A stretch of DNA of 64,000 nucleotides from an uncultured Bacteroidota bacterium (GTDB taxonomy: Bacteria; Bacteroidota; Bacteroidia; Chitinophagales; Chitinophagaceae). Location of the stretch: the NCBI GenBank assembly GCA_903938445.1, contig CAJADG010000081.1, positions 30,145 through 94,144 on the forward strand. The letters run 5' to 3'. Position numbers and translations under genes: made by a program. The notes below the pieces were generated by a model. That model ran no database searches. It was not told where the DNA came from and saw only the letters and a program-made list of their open reading frames with translations. Each line of letters starts with the position of its first letter. The first letter of the stretch is position 1. Positions 55,019-63,741 of the stretch are shown in pieces.

Positions 55019-55170
55019 CTAGGCAGGTCTTCTGGCTTGTTCTTTTCATTTGCATCCTTCCCGAATTGTTTCAGTGGATTAAGGCAAAATCGTATTAACG
55101 ATGAACTTACAGCTACGGGAATAGCTCCAGCATTTACTGGATTCCCTTTTAATCATTTTCATGAACCTAA
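55019..55170 (-). ncRNA. Cobalamin riboswitch upstream of btuB
   Basis: On the minus strand the leader contains the B12-riboswitch landmarks in order: P1 arm TAGG, GGGAAT, GCTGGAGC, CCCGTAGCTGTAA, CCACTG, GGGAAGG and the 3' block AGCCAGAAGACCTGCC closing with CCTA. Cobalamin binding would be expected to shut off the btuB gene that follows about 130 nt downstream. Confidence 0.92.
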
Positions 55171-55279
55171 TTCTTGAACAAACATAAATAGAAAATAGGC
55201 CGCACTTCATTTTAATTATTAACGCTTTGTTGAAAACTAGCCAACATTTTATATATTTATCCTTAACAAAGTGAGTGTT

Positions 55280-56617
55280 ATGAAAGAAAAACAAGGCATA
55301 AATTTTTTTAGTCTAACCATGATTGTGGTGAGTTTGGTGATTGGAATGGGAATTTTTAAAACGCCTGCAACGATTGCTGCAAAATCTGGTACGGAACTAA
55401 TATTTTTTACTGCATGGATTATTGGGGGTGCTATAGCACTATTTGGTGCACTCACTTATGCAGAAATTGGACAACGCTTACCAGTAATGGGTGGTTATTA
55501 TAAAGTATTTGCGCATTGTTATCATCCTGGGGTTGGTTTTACTATTAATGTTTTGATTCTAATTAGTAATGCAGCATCGCTAGCAGTAGTTGCATTAATT
55601 GGCGCTGACTATGTAAGTGATTTAGTTTTTGGTCATCCTTCAAGTACTTTCTTTAATGTATGTATTGCTTCCATGTCAGTGGGTCTTTTTTATATTGTTA
55701 ATTTATTAGGATTAAAAACTAGTAGCAGAACACAAAATATTTTAATGATCGTAAAAATTAGTTTGATACTTTTATTGATTTCTTCTTTGTTTAAAGGCGT
55801 AACTGTTCCTATTCATGGTGTAAATGAAGGTACCATTCGTGTTTATGATGGAAGTAATGGTTATTTATTATTGTTGGTGAGTTTGGTGTCGGTATTTTTT
55901 ACGTATGGAGGTTATCAGCAAACCATCAATTTTGGTTCTGAAATTAAATCAGCTAAAACAATGCAGCGAGGAATTGTGTTGGGTATTTTGATTGTATTGT
56001 TTTTGTATTTAGCAATTAATTATACTTATATTAAAGTAATCGGATTTGAGCATATGAAAAATGCCAATGCCATTGGTTCTTTATTATTTGAAGCTTGGTT
56101 TGGTAAATATGGTGCGAAGGCATTTGACTTCGCCATGGTATTAAGTGTGCTTGCTTATGTGAATGTTATATTAATGAGTAATCCTCGTGTAATGTTCGCC
56201 ATGAGTGAGGACAATGTATTGCCAAAACTTTTCCAACAAAAACATCCTAAAACCGAAGCCTTGGTTCCTGGCTTAACGGTATTTGCAATTACTACGATCT
56301 TAATCACTTTTTTTGGAAAAGGCGTGGACGATGTTTTAAGCTTTAGTATCTTTTTAGATTGTATGGGTATGAGTACCTCGGCAGCAACCTTATTTATTTT
56401 AAGAAATAAAGGGCAGGGGAATAGTTCTGTTACGGGCTATCTTAAAAAATGGACGCCTATATTTTGTTCCATTTTTGTATTATCCTATGCTTTTGTTGCC
56501 ATCGCAGTGGTCATAGATAAACCCTATGCCGCTCTAACTGCAGTTATATTAATAATCATAGTCCTCATCTTGTACAGACTATTCTACTATGAAAAAACGC
56601 CCAAATCAGTAAACTAA
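55280..56617 (+). CDS. APC-family amino-acid permease
   Basis: The 445-residue, twelve-helix transporter has the helix 1 signature VIGMGIFKTPATIAAKSG and the helix 2-3 segment ALTYAEIGQRLPVMGGYY, as in the amino acid/polyamine/organocation superfamily (LAT-like). It probably exchanges or imports amino acids; specificity is unknown. The ATG at 55280 is chosen over an in-frame GTG 9 nt earlier. Confidence 0.87.
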   Translation: MKEKQGINFFSLTMIVVSLVIGMGIFKTPATIAAKSGTELIFFTAWIIGGAIALFGALTYAEIGQRLPVMGGYYKVFAHCYHPGVGFTINVLILISNAASLAVVALIGADYVSDLVFGHPSSTFFNVCIASMSVGLFYIVNLLGLKTSSRTQNILMIVKISLILLLISSLFKGVTVPIHGVNEGTIRVYDGSNGYLLLLVSLVSVFFTYGGYQQTINFGSEIKSAKTMQRGIVLGILIVLFLYLAINYTYIKVIGFEHMKNANAIGSLLFEAWFGKYGAKAFDFAMVLSVLAYVNVILMSNPRVMFAMSEDNVLPKLFQQKHPKTEALVPGLTVFAITTILITFFGKGVDDVLSFSIFLDCMGMSTSAATLFILRNKGQGNSSVTGYLKKWTPIFCSIFVLSYAFVAIAVVIDKPYAALTAVILIIIVLILYRLFYYEKTPKSVN

Positions 56618-56674
56618 ATGGGATTTTAGCCTTTCATCTATCTAAATACTTGTTTAATATAGTTGTGTTTCCGT

Positions 56675-56693
56675 TTGTCTAAAAATTAGACAA
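56675..56693. promoter_or_regulatory. Inverted repeat TTGTCTAA-N3-TTAGACAA
   Basis: This perfect 8-bp inverted repeat lies 17 bp upstream of the -7 element of the TolC gene. It is positioned like an operator, or could extend the adjacent terminator structure. Confidence 0.45.
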
Positions 56694-56694
56694 G

Positions 56695-56716
56695 TAGGCT
56701 TTATTAGCCTATTTTT
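56695..56716 (+). terminator. Terminator hairpin TAGGCT/AGCCTA after the permease
   Basis: A 6-bp stem with TTATT loop followed by five Ts lies 78 nt after the permease stop. Its T-tract is also part of the next gene's -7 element. Confidence 0.6.
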
Positions 56717-56717
56717 G
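56710..56717 (+). promoter_or_regulatory. -7 promoter element TATTTTTG for the TolC/adaptor operon
   Basis: This exact TAnnTTTG match ends 31 nt before the TolC-family ATG and overlaps the terminator of the preceding gene. Confidence 0.55.
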
Positions 56718-56748
56718 TATTGTAATAAATGCGTTCTAAAATAATCAC

Positions 56749-58209
56749 ATGAAATACATATTATATTTATTTTTTATAACAATTTCGCTAAGTGCATCTG
56801 CGCAAACTCCTCAACAATGGGATTTAAAAACCTGTGTGGAGTATGCCATTCAACACAATATTTCTGTTCAACAAGCAGATATTCAAGCGCGATTGGCTAA
56901 GCTACAATCTGAATTGGCAAAATCAAATCAGTTACCCACGTTAAATGGTTCTACTGGAATGGGTTTAAGATTAGGGCGTTCCATTGATCCAACCACGAAT
57001 GGTTTTACCAATACTCAATTCTTGTACAATAATTTTGGAATGAATGGAGGCGTACAAATATTTAATGCGGGTAAACTTAAAAACAATGCCGAAGCTGCAT
57101 CATTAAGTTGGCAGGCATCCGAAGCTGACAAGCAAAACACTTCTAATGATATTTCATTAAGTGTGGCTACTTATTATTTACAAGTTTTATCTGCTATTGA
57201 ACAAGCTGAAATTGCTAAAATTCAAATAGGTCAAACAACACAACAATTAGCAGCTACTAAAAAAAGAGTAGAAGTTGGATTGTTGCCTGAATTAAATTTA
57301 TTAGAATTAGAGACTCAATTGGCTAATGATAGTAGTACTTTCATTTCTGCAAATGCAAATGTGGAACAAAGTAAAATGTCCATGAAGGCTTTATTGAATT
57401 TGGATGCTAGTCAGCCATTTGATATTCAAGTGCAAGCAGTTGATCAAATTAAATTGCAGTCTTTTGCCGATTTACAACCAGATTATATTTACACGGTAGC
57501 AGCTCAAAATTTACCAAGTGTAAAAGCGGCTAATTTAAGAGTAAAAGCTGCTGAAAAAAATAAATTAGTAGCCAAAGCAAATTTTTATCCAACCTTAAGT
57601 TTTGGGTATAATTTGAGTTCTAACTTTTCAAATGTTTTTAATTATGTGAGTGGCTACAACTTAACGGGAGTAAGCACTCCAAATGCTACTACTCCATTTG
57701 TAACAGTAAATAGTGCTAAATATTATATTCAAAGTCCAGTATTTTCTCCGGTTACTGCACAAAGAAACTGGGGTAACATTTGGAATGGCTGGGGCGATCA
57801 AGTAAATAATAACTTTGGTCAAAGTTTTGGTCTTCAAATGTCTATTCCTATTTTCAATGGCAATCAATCTAAGATCACTTATAAGCAGTCAATATTAAAT
57901 TATCGCAATGCTAGCCTATCACAAGAAAATACAAATCTTAAATTAAAGCAAGACATCTATACTGCTTATAATAATGCTGTGATTGCATTTAATAAATTGG
58001 TGGCTAGTCAAAAAGCTACTGCATCGGCTGAAAAAACTTATTTATTTGCAACCAAGCGTTATGAATTAGGTTTGTTGGGAACTATTGAATTGTTAAACAA
58101 TCAAAATAATTTCCTTAAAGCAAAAATGAATTTTAAAGCTGCTCAATACGAGTATGTTTTCAGAATTAAATTATTAGAATTTTATAAAGGAGAATCTCTT
58201 TCACTATAA
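56749..58209 (+). CDS. TolC-family outer-membrane efflux protein
   Basis: The 486-residue protein has a signal peptide (YILYLFFITISLSASAQ) and the duplicated coiled-coil structure of TolC (LKTCVEYAIQHNISVQQADI; later YKQSILNYRNASLSQEN and KRYELGLLGTIELLNNQNNF). It forms the trimeric outer-membrane channel of an export system. It is followed by an adaptor gene after 29 nt; no inner-membrane pump gene is attached. Confidence 0.9.
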   Translation: MKYILYLFFITISLSASAQTPQQWDLKTCVEYAIQHNISVQQADIQARLAKLQSELAKSNQLPTLNGSTGMGLRLGRSIDPTTNGFTNTQFLYNNFGMNGGVQIFNAGKLKNNAEAASLSWQASEADKQNTSNDISLSVATYYLQVLSAIEQAEIAKIQIGQTTQQLAATKKRVEVGLLPELNLLELETQLANDSSTFISANANVEQSKMSMKALLNLDASQPFDIQVQAVDQIKLQSFADLQPDYIYTVAAQNLPSVKAANLRVKAAEKNKLVAKANFYPTLSFGYNLSSNFSNVFNYVSGYNLTGVSTPNATTPFVTVNSAKYYIQSPVFSPVTAQRNWGNIWNGWGDQVNNNFGQSFGLQMSIPIFNGNQSKITYKQSILNYRNASLSQENTNLKLKQDIYTAYNNAVIAFNKLVASQKATASAEKTYLFATKRYELGLLGTIELLNNQNNFLKAKMNFKAAQYEYVFRIKLLEFYKGESLSL

Positions 58210-58238
58210 ATATTTAAGCATAAAATAAATAGCGCGTT

Positions 58239-59588
58239 ATGAATAAGAAATTAATTTGGATACTGGTTGGAATAGCTGCAGTAATTATTCTTTTAGTAGG
58301 ATTAAAAAAAGCAGGTGTTATTGGAAAAGAAACAGGAGAGGAAGTAACTTCTGAAAAAGTACAATTACGTACCATCACAGAATCGGTGAATGCGAGTGGT
58401 AAAATTTACCCTGAAATTGAAGTAAAAGTAAGTCCAGATATTTCTGGGGAAATTGTAAACTTATTTGTAGAAGAAGGGGATAAGGTAACAAAAGGTCAAG
58501 TTCTTGCTAAAATTTATGCTGATATTTATTCAACACAAAGAGACCAAGCGAATGCTAGTGTGAATCAATTTCAAGCACAGTATGAAAATATCAAAGCTTC
58601 TATAAGTGGTTTAAAAACAAGCTATGACAATGCAAAAACAACTTATGATCGCTACAAAAAATTATTAGACGATAAAATTGTTTCTAGATCTGAGTTTGAA
58701 CAAACTGAACAGGCTTTCCGTTCAGCCGAGTCTAGTTATTTAGGTGCTTTGCAAACTATTAAAAGTGGAGCTGCACAAATTCAAGGGGTGAGAGCACAAT
58801 TGTCTCGTGCTGAAAAAGATTTGGCACGTACTACCATAACTGCTCCAATGGATGGTATCATTAGTTCAATGAGTGTTAAGAAAGGGGAACGTGTTGTAGG
58901 TACAGCGCAAATGGCTGGTACCGAAATGATGCGTGTGGCAGATATGAAAAGTATTGAAGTAAGAGTGGACGTGGGGGAGAATGATATTACAAAAGTTAAA
59001 ATTGGTGATACAGCTTTAGTAGAAGTAGATGCATATAATAACAGAAAATTTAAAGGAGTAGTTTATAAGATTGCTAATCCGGTTACTGCTGCTACTGCTG
59101 TTACAGCTTCTACTGAGGTTGCTAATTACAAAGTGCATATTCGTTTAGAACCTTCTAGTTATGAAGATCTAATTAAAGAAAATAGCAAGTTCCCATTCCG
59201 TCCAGGAATGACTGCTAGTGCAGATATACAAACTAAATCAAAAGTAAATGTAATTTCTATTCCATTGAATGCAGTTACTACAAGAGATAAGGAAGGAAAT
59301 GGAAAAGACACCAAAGTGTCTACTAAAACAGATGATAAAGTAGCACCTGCAGCAGCCAGCAAGGAAGATGATTTAAATGAAGTTGTTTTTGTTTTACAAA
59401 AGGACAATAAGGTAAAAATGGTAAAAGTAAAAACTGCTATTCAAGACCTAAACTATATCGAAGTGAGTGGCTTAAAAGTGGGTGAGGAAGTAATCACTGG
59501 CCCTTACAGCACCGTTAGTAAGTTATTAAAAGACGGTACCTTGGTAAAAGTGGTTGCGAAGGACAAATTATTTGAAGAAAAGAAATAA
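58239..59588 (+). CDS. HlyD/MacA-type periplasmic adaptor (membrane fusion protein)
   Basis: The 449-residue adaptor has an N-terminal membrane anchor (IWILVGIAAVIILLVGL), a split lipoyl domain (VSPDISGEIVNLFVEEGDKVTKGQ), a coiled-coil hairpin (about 95-190) and a beta-barrel/membrane-proximal domain. A Lys/Asp/Ala-rich loop lies near 350-375. It bridges TolC to an inner-membrane pump. MacB-type ABC genes normally follow such adaptors, but here a terminator and gpsA follow. Confidence 0.9.
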   Translation: MNKKLIWILVGIAAVIILLVGLKKAGVIGKETGEEVTSEKVQLRTITESVNASGKIYPEIEVKVSPDISGEIVNLFVEEGDKVTKGQVLAKIYADIYSTQRDQANASVNQFQAQYENIKASISGLKTSYDNAKTTYDRYKKLLDDKIVSRSEFEQTEQAFRSAESSYLGALQTIKSGAAQIQGVRAQLSRAEKDLARTTITAPMDGIISSMSVKKGERVVGTAQMAGTEMMRVADMKSIEVRVDVGENDITKVKIGDTALVEVDAYNNRKFKGVVYKIANPVTAATAVTASTEVANYKVHIRLEPSSYEDLIKENSKFPFRPGMTASADIQTKSKVNVISIPLNAVTTRDKEGNGKDTKVSTKTDDKVAPAAASKEDDLNEVVFVLQKDNKVKMVKVKTAIQDLNYIEVSGLKVGEEVITGPYSTVSKLLKDGTLVKVVAKDKLFEEKK

Positions 59589-59616
59589 AATCGTAAAACT
59601 AGGATAATTGGATCTC

Positions 59617-59652
59617 AAAGGGGTACATCTAAAAAATGTGCCCCTTTTTTTA
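59617..59652 (+). terminator. Rho-independent terminator of the TolC/adaptor operon
   Basis: A 12-bp stem AAAGGGGTACAT / ATGTGCCCCTTT (one T-G pair) with a T-run starts 28 nt after the adaptor stop. Confidence 0.9.
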
Positions 59653-59660
59653 TGTTTTTG

Positions 59661-59668
59661 TATCTTTG
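59661..59668 (+). promoter_or_regulatory. -7 element TATCTTTG, leaderless start of gpsA
   Basis: The exact TAnnTTTG match is followed by CTAT and the ATG at 59673, the same sequence and spacing as at menG. It supports this start over an in-frame ATG at 59652 inside the terminator. Confidence 0.65.
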
Positions 59669-59672
59669 CTAT

Positions 59673-60686
59673 ATGACTACAAAACGTATTGGTATCATTG
59701 GGAGTGGAAGTTGGGCTACTGCGATTGCTAAAATGGTAACTGACAATGGTTTTACAATCAATTGGTGGGTTAGACAAAATAGTAATGTTGAGTACTTTCA
59801 AAAACGTCATCATAATCCACACTATTTAAGAAATGCATATTTTGATGTAAATAAAATTGAATTTTCAGATGATGTTTGTAAAGTTGTTGAAGGGTCTGAT
59901 ATTGTAGTAATAGCAGTGCCTTCAATTCACCTGGAATCTTCTCTTTCCCCTTTAAGTGAAAATGCTTTTATTGGAAAAAAAATAATCTCTGCTGTAAAAG
60001 GGGTTGTTCCAAAGTTAAATATTTTATTGAATGAGTACATGGCTCAAAAATTTCATGTGCCTATTGAGGACTATTTTACTTTATTAGGTCCAAGTCATGC
60101 CGAAGAGGTAGCTTCAGAGCAATTGTCCTATTTAACTTTTTCGGGGGTAGATACCGACGCCACTATACAAATGGCTGCTTGCTTTAAAAATGAATATATC
60201 AATACCATTGTCAACAATGATATCTATGGTGTTCAATATGCTAGTGTTGTAAAAAATATTTATGCACTTGGTGCGGGTATTGCTCATGGTCTTGAATATG
60301 GTGATAATTTCTTGAGCGTGTATATTGCCAATTGTGGACGTGAGATGAAGTTGTTGTTAACGGCTATCATGGAAAAAACAGGACATAAATGTGATAAAGT
60401 TAATTATTCAGCTTCGGTGTATTTAGGAGATTTATTAGTGACTTGTTATTCGCTACATAGCCGTAATAGAACTTTTGGAAACATGATTGGTAAAGGATAT
60501 TCTGTGCGTGCTGCTGAACTTGAGATGAATATGGTTGCAGAAGGGTACAATGCTTGTAAATGTATCATAGCGATTAATCAAAATATCAATGCGCCATTAC
60601 CCATCATCACGGCTATTTATAAAATACTTTGGGAAGGGGCTGATCCTGGTGAAACTTTTAAGGAAATTGAAAAAATTCTTATCTAG
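59673..60686 (+). CDS. gpsA: Glycerol-3-phosphate dehydrogenase [NAD(P)+]
   Basis: The 337-residue dehydrogenase has the dinucleotide motif IGIIGSGSWATAIAKM, AVPSIHLES, GPSHAEEVASEQ and the catalytic-lysine segment KNIYALGAGIAHGLEYGDN. It reduces dihydroxyacetone phosphate to sn-glycerol-3-phosphate for phospholipid synthesis. It converges on hemW with a 12-nt gap. Confidence 0.92.
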   Translation: MTTKRIGIIGSGSWATAIAKMVTDNGFTINWWVRQNSNVEYFQKRHHNPHYLRNAYFDVNKIEFSDDVCKVVEGSDIVVIAVPSIHLESSLSPLSENAFIGKKIISAVKGVVPKLNILLNEYMAQKFHVPIEDYFTLLGPSHAEEVASEQLSYLTFSGVDTDATIQMAACFKNEYINTIVNNDIYGVQYASVVKNIYALGAGIAHGLEYGDNFLSVYIANCGREMKLLLTAIMEKTGHKCDKVNYSASVYLGDLLVTCYSLHSRNRTFGNMIGKGYSVRAAELEMNMVAEGYNACKCIIAINQNINAPLPIITAIYKILWEGADPGETFKEIEKILI

Positions 60687-60698
60687 TCTGTAGATGAA

Positions 60699-61826
60699 TT
60701 AATCAACAATAAAAAATTCACTCGCGATTCCATCTGCAAGGAATCTTGATTTTTTTGTTATTGTGTATCCCTCTGCTGTAGGTACTATTTTCTCCTCTAT
60801 TAATAAAGTGTTTGTTATTTTTTTTGTGTGTTCTAAGTAAGCAATACCAAAACGTTCTTCAATTACATCCATAGAAAAGCCTTCTTGTAGCCTCAAAGAA
60901 ATCATCATGTATTCGTTGTATTGCGTAACTAATTCTAATTGTTCTATTTCAAAAGGCACTTTTTTGTCTTCTAAAGATTTTATATAAAGTGCATTATTGG
61001 CGATATTCCATTGTCTTGATTTTGTATTGAAAGAGTGAGCAGATGGCCCCAAACCTAAATAGGGTTTGCCTTTCCAATAACTACTATTATGTTTACTTTG
61101 ATGTCCAGGCAAAGCAAAATTTGAAATTTCATAATGCTCAAAACCTAATTTAGAAAGATGATCAACTACAATTTCAAAATGTCTTGCTTGCTTCTCCGTA
61201 TCAATATTTTCAATTTTATTTTCTTGAATTAAATGATGGAGTGTTGTTTTTTCTTCTACCGTTAAAGCATAACAAGAAATATGAGGAATTTTATATTGAT
61301 GAAGAATCTCTATATCTCTAATCAATGCATCGTCAGCTAAATGGGGAGTGCCATAAATTAAGTCTGAACTTAAATTATAAATTCCTGCTTCCTGTGCATG
61401 CCTAATTGCGTTATGTGATTGTTGGATATTATGGGCTCTATTCATCCATGCGAGTGCTTCCTCTTGAAAGCTTTGAATGCCAATACTTAATCTATTAATA
61501 CCTTTTGATGCCCACATTTTAGTTTTAGCTAAATCAATGTCATCTGGATTTGCCTCTAAGGTGAATTCAAATTCAGTTTCAACCTTAAAATTTTTATGAA
61601 TAGCGTCAAGTATTATTTCTAAATGGTTCGAATTTAAAAGAGAAGGTGTGCCACCTCCCAAATAGATTGTTTCAACTTTTTCATTCAAATAGTCTTTTTG
61701 AATCTCGATTTCTTTTAAAAGGGCATTTATGAATGGATCAATCTGTTCTATTTGAGTTGAAAAATGAAAATTACAGTAATGACAAGCTTTTCTGCAAAAG
61801 GGTATATGTATATAGATGCCTGACAT
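60699..61826 (-). CDS. hemW: Radical SAM haem chaperone HemW (coproporphyrinogen oxidase-like)
   Basis: The 375-residue radical SAM protein has CRKACHYCNF, the CxxxCxxC iron-sulphur motif, close to the N-terminus, IYLGGGTPSLL, and RLSIGIQSFQEEAL. Its length and lack of the longer HemN N-terminus fit HemW, which binds haem and delivers it to proteins, rather than true coproporphyrinogen III dehydrogenase. Confidence 0.88.
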   Translation of the reverse strand: MSGIYIHIPFCRKACHYCNFHFSTQIEQIDPFINALLKEIEIQKDYLNEKVETIYLGGGTPSLLNSNHLEIILDAIHKNFKVETEFEFTLEANPDDIDLAKTKMWASKGINRLSIGIQSFQEEALAWMNRAHNIQQSHNAIRHAQEAGIYNLSSDLIYGTPHLADDALIRDIEILHQYKIPHISCYALTVEEKTTLHHLIQENKIENIDTEKQARHFEIVVDHLSKLGFEHYEISNFALPGHQSKHNSSYWKGKPYLGLGPSAHSFNTKSRQWNIANNALYIKSLEDKKVPFEIEQLELVTQYNEYMMISLRLQEGFSMDVIEERFGIAYLEHTKKITNTLLIEEKIVPTAEGYTITKKSRFLADGIASEFFIVD

Positions 61827-61842
61827 AATTATGATTAATAAA

Positions 61843-61850
61843 CAAAGCTA
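61843..61850 (-). promoter_or_regulatory. -7 promoter element TAGCTTTG for hemW
   Basis: This exact TAnnTTTG match on the minus strand ends 16 nt before the hemW ATG. Confidence 0.55.
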
Positions 61851-61882
61851 ACTATTAGTTACTAATTCTAAAGTAGTATACT

Positions 61883-61890
61883 TATTTTTG
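61883..61890 (+). promoter_or_regulatory. -7 element TATTTTTG, leaderless start of DUF4271 gene
   Basis: This exact TAnnTTTG match is followed by CAAAG and the ATG at 61896. Confidence 0.6.
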
Positions 61891-61895
61891 CAAAG

Positions 61896-62912
61896 ATGAT
61901 AGCTCAATTGAAAAGCATTTTATTGTTTGGATTTTGTCTTTTTACGCTCAACTCATTTGGGCAAAAAGACAATGGTATGCTCAAAATGGATACCTCAAAT
62001 AATAAAACAGACTCGACTATAAAAAAAGATACACTTTTAATTAAGTATATACCTGTTTTGCCAAAAACTTATCAACACGAGGATGCTTGGTATATTCAAT
62101 ATTTGCATTCTAAAAGTACAGATACCATCATTAATGTTTTGAATGATTATAAAAATTACTATGCTCAAAAAAGCAACGCTTTTCAGTTATATTATAAAAA
62201 TAGTGTTAGAGCAAATGGGGGTCAAATAATATATAAAATTGAACAAAGATATGCTCTCCCAGATAAGGATGTTCTTTATTATTTACTGATTGGAATAATT
62301 TTATTGTACGGACTCATTAATAATTTGTTTCCTCAATACTATCAAAAACTGTTTAGCCAATTTAGCCAATCTTCACTAAGGATGCTACAAAATAGAGAGC
62401 AGTTAGTGCAAAATACAATAGCCTCATTAGCCTCTAATATTAATTTTGTTTTATCATTTTCTTTAATGTCAACTTTGCTTATTTTTAATAGACATTTATT
62501 GCCTATAACCTTTTGGCAGGCATACCTTTACGTGATTATTTTCTTTTTAATACTCTATTTAGGAAAGTATATATGTCTTAAATTAATTGGCTACATTTTC
62601 AATGTTAAAGACCTTGTTAGTACCTATATTTTTGTTGTATTTCTAATTAATAAGGTATTGGGGATATTATTACTGCCATTTATTCTAATCTTGTCATTTT
62701 CAAAGCCTGCATATTACACATTTGCAATTTTAGGGGCTGCTATTTTGGCAATTTTGTTATTCCTTTATCGATATATATTTTCATTAACATCTGTTAGGAA
62801 CAAATTACATATATCTTCCTTTCATTTTTTTCTTTACCTTTGTGCTTTCGAAATATTGCCTCTTTTAATTTTGTACAAATTTATTGTACAGTATTTAGGA
62901 GGAACTTATTAA
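61896..62912 (+). CDS. DUF4271 membrane protein
   Basis: The 338-residue protein has an N-terminal hydrophobic signal (FLFGFCLFTLNSFGQ-like, residues 8-22), a soluble segment to about 125, then roughly six membrane helices ending with LPLLILYKFIVQYLGG. It matches the Bacteroidota DUF4271 family, whose function is unknown and which is often found next to uroporphyrinogen-III synthase, as here (16-nt gap). Confidence 0.8.
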   Translation: MIAQLKSILLFGFCLFTLNSFGQKDNGMLKMDTSNNKTDSTIKKDTLLIKYIPVLPKTYQHEDAWYIQYLHSKSTDTIINVLNDYKNYYAQKSNAFQLYYKNSVRANGGQIIYKIEQRYALPDKDVLYYLLIGIILLYGLINNLFPQYYQKLFSQFSQSSLRMLQNREQLVQNTIASLASNINFVLSFSLMSTLLIFNRHLLPITFWQAYLYVIIFFLILYLGKYICLKLIGYIFNVKDLVSTYIFVVFLINKVLGILLLPFILILSFSKPAYYTFAILGAAILAILLFLYRYIFSLTSVRNKLHISSFHFFLYLCAFEILPLLILYKFIVQYLGGTY

Positions 62913-62928
62913 AGAAGAATTGTGAAAA

Positions 62929-63732
62929 ATGGCAAAAGCAACTAGTGTAGAAAAAAAGACGGCGACAAATAAGTCCATTAAGAAAATCTTTATCTCACAA
63001 GCGCGACCTGAAAGTGAAAGATCGCCTTACTTTGAATTGGCTACTAAGCACAAAGTAGAATTGCATTTTCATCCCCTCATTGAATTAGTTTCTATCCCTT
63101 CTAAAGAGTTTAGAAAATCTAAAATAGACATTGCTACTTATACGGCTGTTATATTTACAAGTAAGAATGCAATTGAACATTTCTTTAGAACCTGTGATGA
63201 GTTAAAAGTAAACGTTAGCCAAGACACTAAATATTTTTGTATTACAGAGTCAGTAGCATTGTTCTTGCAAAAATTTATCATGTACAGAAAGCGTAAAGTT
63301 TTCTTTGGATCCGACGGCTCCAATAAAAAACTATTTGATGTCTTAAACAAACATAAATCTGCGGAGCGTTTTTTATATGTATGCAGTGAAAATCAACAAG
63401 ACAATGAAATTGTAAACTGGTTAAAAGATCATGATTGTGAATTTGATTTAGGTTACATGTACCGTTCTGTAAGCAGTGACTTAAAGCATGTTTTTGACCA
63501 GCATGAATTTGATGTTATTTGTTTATTTACTCCGAGTGGGTTAAAAAGTTTATACGAAAACAAGCCAGGTTTTATTCAAAATGGCACAGCCATTTGTGCT
63601 TTTGGATCAAACACTTGCAAGGCTGTTGAAGATGCTGGATTAACATTACATATACGCATACCAAGTCCTCAAACACCAAGTATGATGGCTGGTTTAGATT
63701 TATATTTAAGCCAACTTAGCAAAAAGAAATAA
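62929..63732 (+). CDS. hemD: Uroporphyrinogen-III synthase
   Basis: The 267-residue HemD-like protein has IFISQARPESERSPYFELA at the start of the first domain, AVIFTSKNAIEHFF, and the second-domain ICLFTPSGLKSLYEN and ICAFGSNTCKAVEDAG. It closes and inverts ring D of hydroxymethylbilane to uroporphyrinogen III on the way to haem. A short basic extension (residues 1-18) precedes the fold. HemD sequences vary widely; the two domain signatures and the hemW neighbour support the call. Confidence 0.85.
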   Translation: MAKATSVEKKTATNKSIKKIFISQARPESERSPYFELATKHKVELHFHPLIELVSIPSKEFRKSKIDIATYTAVIFTSKNAIEHFFRTCDELKVNVSQDTKYFCITESVALFLQKFIMYRKRKVFFGSDGSNKKLFDVLNKHKSAERFLYVCSENQQDNEIVNWLKDHDCEFDLGYMYRSVSSDLKHVFDQHEFDVICLFTPSGLKSLYENKPGFIQNGTAICAFGSNTCKAVEDAGLTLHIRIPSPQTPSMMAGLDLYLSQLSKKK

Positions 63733-63741
63733 ATTGCATCA

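Noticed and set aside
56641..56660. TTGTTTAAT near 56650 as a further CarH-type operator
   Set aside because: Only one half-site is present and there is no inverted partner at 14-nt spacing.
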